This document shows, one piece after another, positions 5,726-9,078 of a stretch of 9,078 bases of DNA. The DNA is from Dehalococcoidia bacterium (GTDB lineage: Bacteria > Chloroflexota > Dehalococcoidia > UBA2979). The notes below the pieces were generated by a model. The model ran no database searches and was not told where the DNA came from. It was given only the letters and a program-made list of their open reading frames with translations. Position 1 is the first letter of the stretch. Every line of letters starts with the position of its first letter. The stretch covers positions 1 to 9,078 of the forward strand of contig JALOAM010000129.1 in NCBI GenBank assembly GCA_023228765.1, written 5' to 3'. Position numbers and translations under genes: made by a program.

Positions 5726-6829
5726 ATGACCTTGACGCCCCCGACAGTGCGACTCCGCTGGCGCCCCTTCCGCCTCCCCATGCGTCACCGCTTCGAGGCG
5801 GCCCACGGCGTCCTCGACGACCGCGAGGGCGTACTCGTACAGGTGGTCGACGCAGATGGCGTGACCGGCACCGGCGAGGCGTCCCCGATGCCGAGCCTCG
5901 GCCACGGCACCGTTGCCGATGTCCTCGCGCTGCTCGAGGCCCACGGCGCTGCCTTCCTCGACCCGGCGTTCGAGGTCCCTGACGGGCCGGGAGCGCTTGC
6001 GCTGCGCTGTGCGCTCGATGTCGCCCGCCTCGACCTGCGGGCGCGGCGGGAGGGGTGCTCCGTCGCCGCGCTCCTCGGCGAGGGGGCGCCAGCTGGATGG
6101 GTACAGGCGAACGCCGTCCTCGGCAGCGGGGAGCCGCGCGACATCGCGGAGTACGCGCTGGAGGCGTGGGGCGCGGGGTACCGCGTCCTGAAGCTGAAGG
6201 TCGGCACACGCGACCTCGACGCGGATGTGGCGCGTGTCGGCGCGGTCCGCGAGGTGTGCCCCAACGCGGTCATCCGCCTCGATGCGAACGGGGCGTGGAG
6301 CGAAGCGCAGGCGATTGAGGCGATCGAAGCGCTCTCGCACCACCGCATCGAGCTCCTCGAGCAGCCCGTCCCCGCCGCCGAGGTGGAGGCGCTCGCCCGT
6401 ATCCGTGAGCGCACGCCCATGCGCATCGCCGCCGACGAGGCGGTCGTCGACCCCTCGACGCTCGCGCAGGTGCTGGAACTGCGCGCCGCCGACCTCGTCG
6501 TCCTCAAGCCGATGATGCTCGGCGGGCTGACCGCCGCCGCCGAGGTCGCCCGCCGATCCTTCGAGCGCGGCATCGGCGCGTTTGTCACGACCACCTTCGA
6601 CTCCTCGATCGGGACGGCCGCCGCCCTGCACCTCGCCGCCTCGCTCCCGTGGGACGCCGCGCATGGCCTCGGCACCGGCGAGCATCTCGCCGCCGACGTG
6701 ACCGCCGCCACGATGCGCCCCACCGGTGGGAGGATCGCCCTCCCCGCGGCGCCCGGCCTCGGCGTCGAGGTCTCCGAGGCGTCCCTCGACGCCGTCGCGA
6801 CCGGGCCGTGGGTGGAGGTCGCCCGCTAG
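5726..6829 (+). CDS. menC: o-Succinylbenzoate synthase MenC (enolase superfamily)
   Basis: MenC dehydrates SHCHC to o-succinylbenzoate, the aromatising step. The product has 367 residues. The N-terminal capping domain has FRLPMRHRFEAAHG and GTGEASPMPSLG. The TIM-barrel domain carries the full catalytic set: KLK with K156 and K158, metal ligands D186 (RLDANGAW), E212 (ELLEQPVP) and D237 (IAADEAV), and base K261 (VLKPMMLGG). The TTFDSSIGTAAALHLAASL block late in the barrel is typical of OSB synthases. Enolase-superfamily sequences can be promiscuous (dipeptide epimerase or N-succinylamino acid racemase), but the men operon decides the role. The ATG at 5726 lies 13 bp after menA with only a weak AGG ribosome site, so translation is probably coupled. 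Confidence 0.94.
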   Translation: MTLTPPTVRLRWRPFRLPMRHRFEAAHGVLDDREGVLVQVVDADGVTGTGEASPMPSLGHGTVADVLALLEAHGAAFLDPAFEVPDGPGALALRCALDVARLDLRARREGCSVAALLGEGAPAGWVQANAVLGSGEPRDIAEYALEAWGAGYRVLKLKVGTRDLDADVARVGAVREVCPNAVIRLDANGAWSEAQAIEAIEALSHHRIELLEQPVPAAEVEALARIRERTPMRIAADEAVVDPSTLAQVLELRAADLVVLKPMMLGGLTAAAEVARRSFERGIGAFVTTTFDSSIGTAAALHLAASLPWDAAHGLGTGEHLAADVTAATMRPTGGRIALPAAPGLGVEVSEASLDAVATGPWVEVAR

Positions 6830-8319
6830 TGCCCGCTCGGCTGTCCGTGGACATCTGTGACTGGGTCGCGCTTCGAGCTCGCTCCCATCCCAACCACCCT
6901 GCCGTCGAATGCTCCGGCACCACCTGGACCTACACCGACCTCGATCGGCTTGTCGGGACGGCGGCGGGCGCCTTGCGCGCACGTGACGTGGAGGATGGTG
7001 AGCCGGTGGCGGTGCTCGCGGGGAACGGCCTGGAGATCGCCCGCTTCGCCCACGCCATCCCGAGGACGGGCGCGGCGTTCATGCCGCTCAACGCGCGGCT
7101 CTCCGCCTCGGAGCTGGCGTTCCAGCTCGGCGACTCGCGGGCGCGGTTGCTCATCGCCACGCCTGAGTACGCCGAGGTAGCGCGAGACGCCGCAGCGCGG
7201 GCGGGTGTCGCGGTGCTCGATGCGACCTCGGGCGAGTGGGATGCCGGCGCGCCGCTCGGCGGCACGGATGCGATCGAGGCGGACCGGCCGCACAGCGTGA
7301 TCTATACCTCGGGCACCACGGGCCGACCGAAGGGCGCTGTGCTGACGCACGGGAACTTCTACTGGAGCGCCGTGGCGTCTGCAATGAACCTCGGCGTGCG
7401 CGAGGACGACCGCTGGCTCGCGTGCATGCCACTGTTCCACGTGGGCGGGCTCTCCATCCTCCTGCGGTCCGCGATCTACGGGACGACCGCGGTGGTCCAC
7501 GAGCGGTTCGAGGAGGCGCGCGTGAACGCGGCCCTCCGCGAGGACGGCGTCACCCTGCTCTCCGTGGTCGCAACGATGCTCACGAGGATGTTCGAGGTGG
7601 ACGGCCTGCCGCTGGGCAACTCGCTGCGTGCGGTGCTCCTCGGTGGTGGGCCGGCGCCGAGGCCGCTTCTCGAAGCGGCGCGTGACCGAGGGGTGCCCGT
7701 GCTCCAGACCTACGGGCTCACGGAGACCGCCTCGCAGGTGGCGACCCTGCCGCCGGAGGACGCCCTCCGCAAGCTCGGTTCGGCAGGCCTCGCGCTGTCG
7801 TCCTCGACCGTGCGGATCGAGGTGGACGGACGCGCGGCGGAGGCCGGCGAGGTGGGCGAGATCTGCGTCGCCGGGCCCACGGTCTGCGCGGGCTACCTCC
7901 ACCGTCCCGATGCCACCGCCGAGGCGATCCGTGACGGCTGGCTGCACACCGGAGACCTCGGATACCTCGACGAGGAGGGGTACCTCTACGTCGCAGACCG
8001 CCGGGACGATCTCATCGTCTCTGGGGGGGAGAACGTCTACCCGGCGGAGGTGGAGTCCGCGCTTCTCTCGCTCGAGGGCGTGGAGGAGTGCGCGGTCGTC
8101 GGCGTGCCCAACGAGCGGTGGGGACACCTCGTCGTCGCGGTGATCGTCGGTGGTGCCGAGCTCGAGGGGATCCCCTCGGCGCTGCGGGGCGCTCTCGCCG
8201 GGTACAAGGTGCCGAGGCGGGTGGTGCGCTGGGACGGGCTGCTGCCGCGCACGGCGTCGGGGAAGCTGCAGCGGCATCTCGTCCGCGAGTGGGCGCGAGA
8301 GCACCTCGGGGAGGGCTGA
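6829..8319 (+). CDS. menE: o-Succinylbenzoate-CoA ligase MenE
   Basis: MenE activates OSB with ATP and CoA through an acyl-adenylate, giving OSB-CoA for MenB. The product has 496 residues and is an ANL-superfamily enzyme. The P-loop-like core is YTSGTTGRPKG (159-169), followed by PLFHVGGLSILLRS, typical of MenE. It continues with LLGGGPAPRPLLE, QTYGLTETASQ (A5), GWLHTGDLGYLDEEGYLYV with D376, RRDDLIVSGGENVYPAEVE and the A10 motif PRTASGKLQR with K479. No key residue is missing. Start choice: the GTG at 6829 shares its first base with the menC TAG (TAGTG), and GGAGG (6814-6818) lies ten bases upstream inside menC, so translation is coupled. A GTG at 6847 would shorten it by six residues. Other acyl-CoA ligases share the fold, so the OSB substrate rests partly on the operon. 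Confidence 0.93.
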   Translation: MPARLSVDICDWVALRARSHPNHPAVECSGTTWTYTDLDRLVGTAAGALRARDVEDGEPVAVLAGNGLEIARFAHAIPRTGAAFMPLNARLSASELAFQLGDSRARLLIATPEYAEVARDAAARAGVAVLDATSGEWDAGAPLGGTDAIEADRPHSVIYTSGTTGRPKGAVLTHGNFYWSAVASAMNLGVREDDRWLACMPLFHVGGLSILLRSAIYGTTAVVHERFEEARVNAALREDGVTLLSVVATMLTRMFEVDGLPLGNSLRAVLLGGGPAPRPLLEAARDRGVPVLQTYGLTETASQVATLPPEDALRKLGSAGLALSSSTVRIEVDGRAAEAGEVGEICVAGPTVCAGYLHRPDATAEAIRDGWLHTGDLGYLDEEGYLYVADRRDDLIVSGGENVYPAEVESALLSLEGVEECAVVGVPNERWGHLVVAVIVGGAELEGIPSALRGALAGYKVPRRVVRWDGLLPRTASGKLQRHLVREWAREHLGEG

Positions 8320-8338
8320 GGCGCGGGCGGAGGCGGAC

Positions 8339-8402
8339 CCTCACCCCAACCCTCTCCCGTTTCTCGGGCGAGGGGGTCGGAACCGGAGGCGAGGGGGTCG
8401 GA
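8339..8402. repeat. GC-rich interspersed repeat (CCCTCACCCC...CCTCTCCC type) with a 15-bp direct repeat
   Basis: The stretch begins CCCTCACCCCAACCCTCTCC and ends in two identical 15-bp copies of GGCGAGGGGGTCGGA (8367-8381 and 8388-8402), 21 bp apart. C-rich then G-rich halves of this kind resemble a dispersed palindromic element that I recall from intergenic regions of Chloroflexota and some other GC-rich bacteria. Only one copy is visible here, so its dispersal is inferred. Confidence 0.5.
8350..8374. terminator. Hairpin terminator candidate between convergent menE and the 200-residue gene
   Basis: CCCTCTCCCG (8350-8359) pairs with CGGGCGAGGG (8365-8374) around the loop TTTCT. This is a 10-bp stem with one mismatch, 31 bp after the menE stop and 38 bp from the stop of the opposing gene. 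It can act for both transcripts. No U-tract follows directly, so it may be a weak or Rho-assisted terminator or simply part of the repeat. Confidence 0.45.
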
Positions 8403-8411
8403 GGCGGGGCG

Positions 8412-9014
8412 TCAGGTCGGGGTCGGTGTGCCGGTGATGGCGGTCCAGCCGTGGGCGAGCATCCGGCGCGCGAAGGCGGCACCGGGGCAGTGGTTCCGGA
8501 CCGGGACGCCCTCGAAGTCGCCGTAGTACCTCGTGAAGATGTCGCGCTGGTCCTGGAGCGCGGTGAGGCCATCCCGGTACGCCTCGACTTCTCCGGAGCG
8601 CGCGGTGTAGTCGTCGCCGACGCGGGGCTGGCTCCAGATGCACGCTTCGAGGACGGCGCGGACGGAGTCGATCCCGACGCGCACCTCGGCGAGTCGGGAG
8701 TCTTCCAGCCCAAGTCGCTCGCCGGCCGCGCGGAGGGCGTCGTGCATCGCCGCGTGCCAGGCGTCGACGCGCGGAGTGTCCGCGGGAAGCTCGCGCGACA
8801 TGCGCGCGTAGCCCTCGAGGACGCACGCCTCATCGAAGATCTCGGGGAGGTCGTCCAGCAGGCGGTGGAGCTGTGCGGCGAACCCGGCTTCGAACTTCGA
8901 GACCAGGACCTCGTCCTCACCTGCACGGACGACCCGGCGAGGGCGGTCGATACCGACCTCGCGTTCGAGCCACTCGGAGAGGGCCTGCTGGAACTCGGGT
9001 GAGGGCTGCTCCAT
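8412..9014 (-). CDS. Conserved-looking hypothetical protein, 200 residues, unrecognised family
   Basis: I do not recognise a family. The protein is soluble, has no signal peptide or membrane segment, and is rich in Glu, Arg, Ala and Leu, mostly predicted helical. An N-terminal helix (about 1-20) leads to a segment with LVSKFEAGFAAQLHRLLDDL. The middle is Trp- and Asp-rich (AWHAAMHDAL; EACIWSQPRVGDDY), followed by the distinctive DQRDIFTRYYGDFEGVPVRN. Near the C-terminus is HCPGAAFARRMLAHGW, with a lone cysteine after histidine. It ends in a Thr/Pro tail. I prefer this strand because its composition is protein-like, whereas the opposing frames are Arg/Pro/Gly-rich and overlap menE. The ATG at 9014 has no Shine-Dalgarno sequence; a GATACT hexamer lies six bases upstream. 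It is convergent with the men operon, so no functional link follows from position. Confidence 0.7.
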   Translation of the reverse strand: MEQPSPEFQQALSEWLEREVGIDRPRRVVRAGEDEVLVSKFEAGFAAQLHRLLDDLPEIFDEACVLEGYARMSRELPADTPRVDAWHAAMHDALRAAGERLGLEDSRLAEVRVGIDSVRAVLEACIWSQPRVGDDYTARSGEVEAYRDGLTALQDQRDIFTRYYGDFEGVPVRNHCPGAAFARRMLAHGWTAITGTPTPT

Positions 9015-9020
9015 CGCGCC

Positions 9021-9026
9021 AGTATC
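9021..9026 (-). promoter_or_regulatory. Candidate -10 box for the 200-residue gene (leaderless start)
   Basis: On the minus strand GATACT is followed by six bases (GGCGCG) and the ATG, the same spacing as before the DUF983 gene. No ribosome site and no clear -35 element are seen. The remaining upstream bases to 9078 show nothing further that I can support. Confidence 0.3.
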
Positions 9027-9078
9027 CGACGCTTCCGCGCGAGCGCCAGAGGCGAATGTCCCCCGCGTCCGCCGGGCT

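Noticed and set aside
4450..5781. Minus-strand open frame of 443 codons opposite menH/menA
   Set aside because: Its Arg/Asp/His-rich translation is a mirror of the membrane-protein gene on the other strand. No start signal or motif.
6649..6828. Upstream extension of menE inside menC
   Set aside because: The extra 60 residues are almost all Arg/Pro and read menC in another frame. The MenE family N-terminus begins near 6829-6850.
5372..6982. Minus-strand open frame of 536 codons opposite menA/menC
   Set aside because: Shadow of the menC codon pattern, with no family resemblance.
6826..8304. Minus-strand open frame of 492 codons exactly opposite menE
   Set aside because: Composition is unlike a protein, and it lies opposite the intact MenE motifs.
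8088..9002. Plus-strand open frame of 304 codons across the menE end and the convergent gene
   Set aside because: It runs through the C-terminal MenE coding sequence and the repeat, with Arg/Gly-rich translation. The minus-strand 200-residue frame is more protein-like.
1..9078. CRISPR array, tRNA, rRNA, riboswitch or toxin-antitoxin system
   Set aside because: No regularly spaced repeats, no tRNA-like cloverleaf and no known riboswitch core were seen. The gaps are too short for most of these.

Overview
This is a strongly GC-rich bacterial window, with G or C at most third codon positions. It is dominated by a six-gene menaquinone (vitamin K2) biosynthesis operon on the + strand. The gene order is menF-menD-menH-menA-menC-menE, from about 751 to 8319. 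Together these genes cover isochorismate synthase, SEPHCHC synthase, SHCHC synthase, the membrane prenyltransferase, o-succinylbenzoate synthase and OSB-CoA ligase. That takes chorismate to OSB-CoA, plus the later prenylation of DHNA. The step between them (menB, DHNA-CoA synthase), a DHNA-CoA thioesterase and the final methyltransferase (menG/ubiE) are not in the window and must be elsewhere if the pathway is complete.

Layout from left to right. Bases 1-120 are the 3' end of an IS481-like transposase running in from outside the window. A short hairpin and a 13-bp tandem duplication follow. Next is a convergent minus-strand gene for a small DUF983 zinc-ribbon membrane protein (176-622). A 128-bp divergent spacer separates it from menF. 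This spacer holds a perfect 9-bp inverted repeat whose centre falls on a TATACT -10-like hexamer, so it is a candidate operator/promoter for the men operon. The men genes follow with short gaps: 69 bp, 7 bp, 44 bp, 13 bp and a 1-base overlap. After menE there is a GC-rich repeat with a hairpin (about 8339-8402). It sits between menE and a convergent minus-strand gene for a 200-residue protein that I cannot place in a family (8412-9014). The last 64 bases hold only that gene's upstream region.

The men genes are syntenic, and their catalytic motifs appear intact. The organism therefore probably respires with menaquinone. The DUF983 gene may belong to the same respiratory theme, because DUF983 genes sit among cytochrome oxidase genes in many alphaproteobacteria; this is inference. 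Taxonomy is uncertain. High GC, the single-copy men cluster, apparently leaderless starts and a CCCTCACCCC...CCTCTCCC-type repeat would fit a Chloroflexota lineage. Actinobacteria or Deinococcota-like groups cannot be excluded from this sequence alone.

Most of the window is ordinary core metabolism. I do not see a clearly new biological system. The items most worth a second look are the palindrome over the men promoter, the repeat between the convergent genes, the unplaced 200-residue protein and the missing menB.
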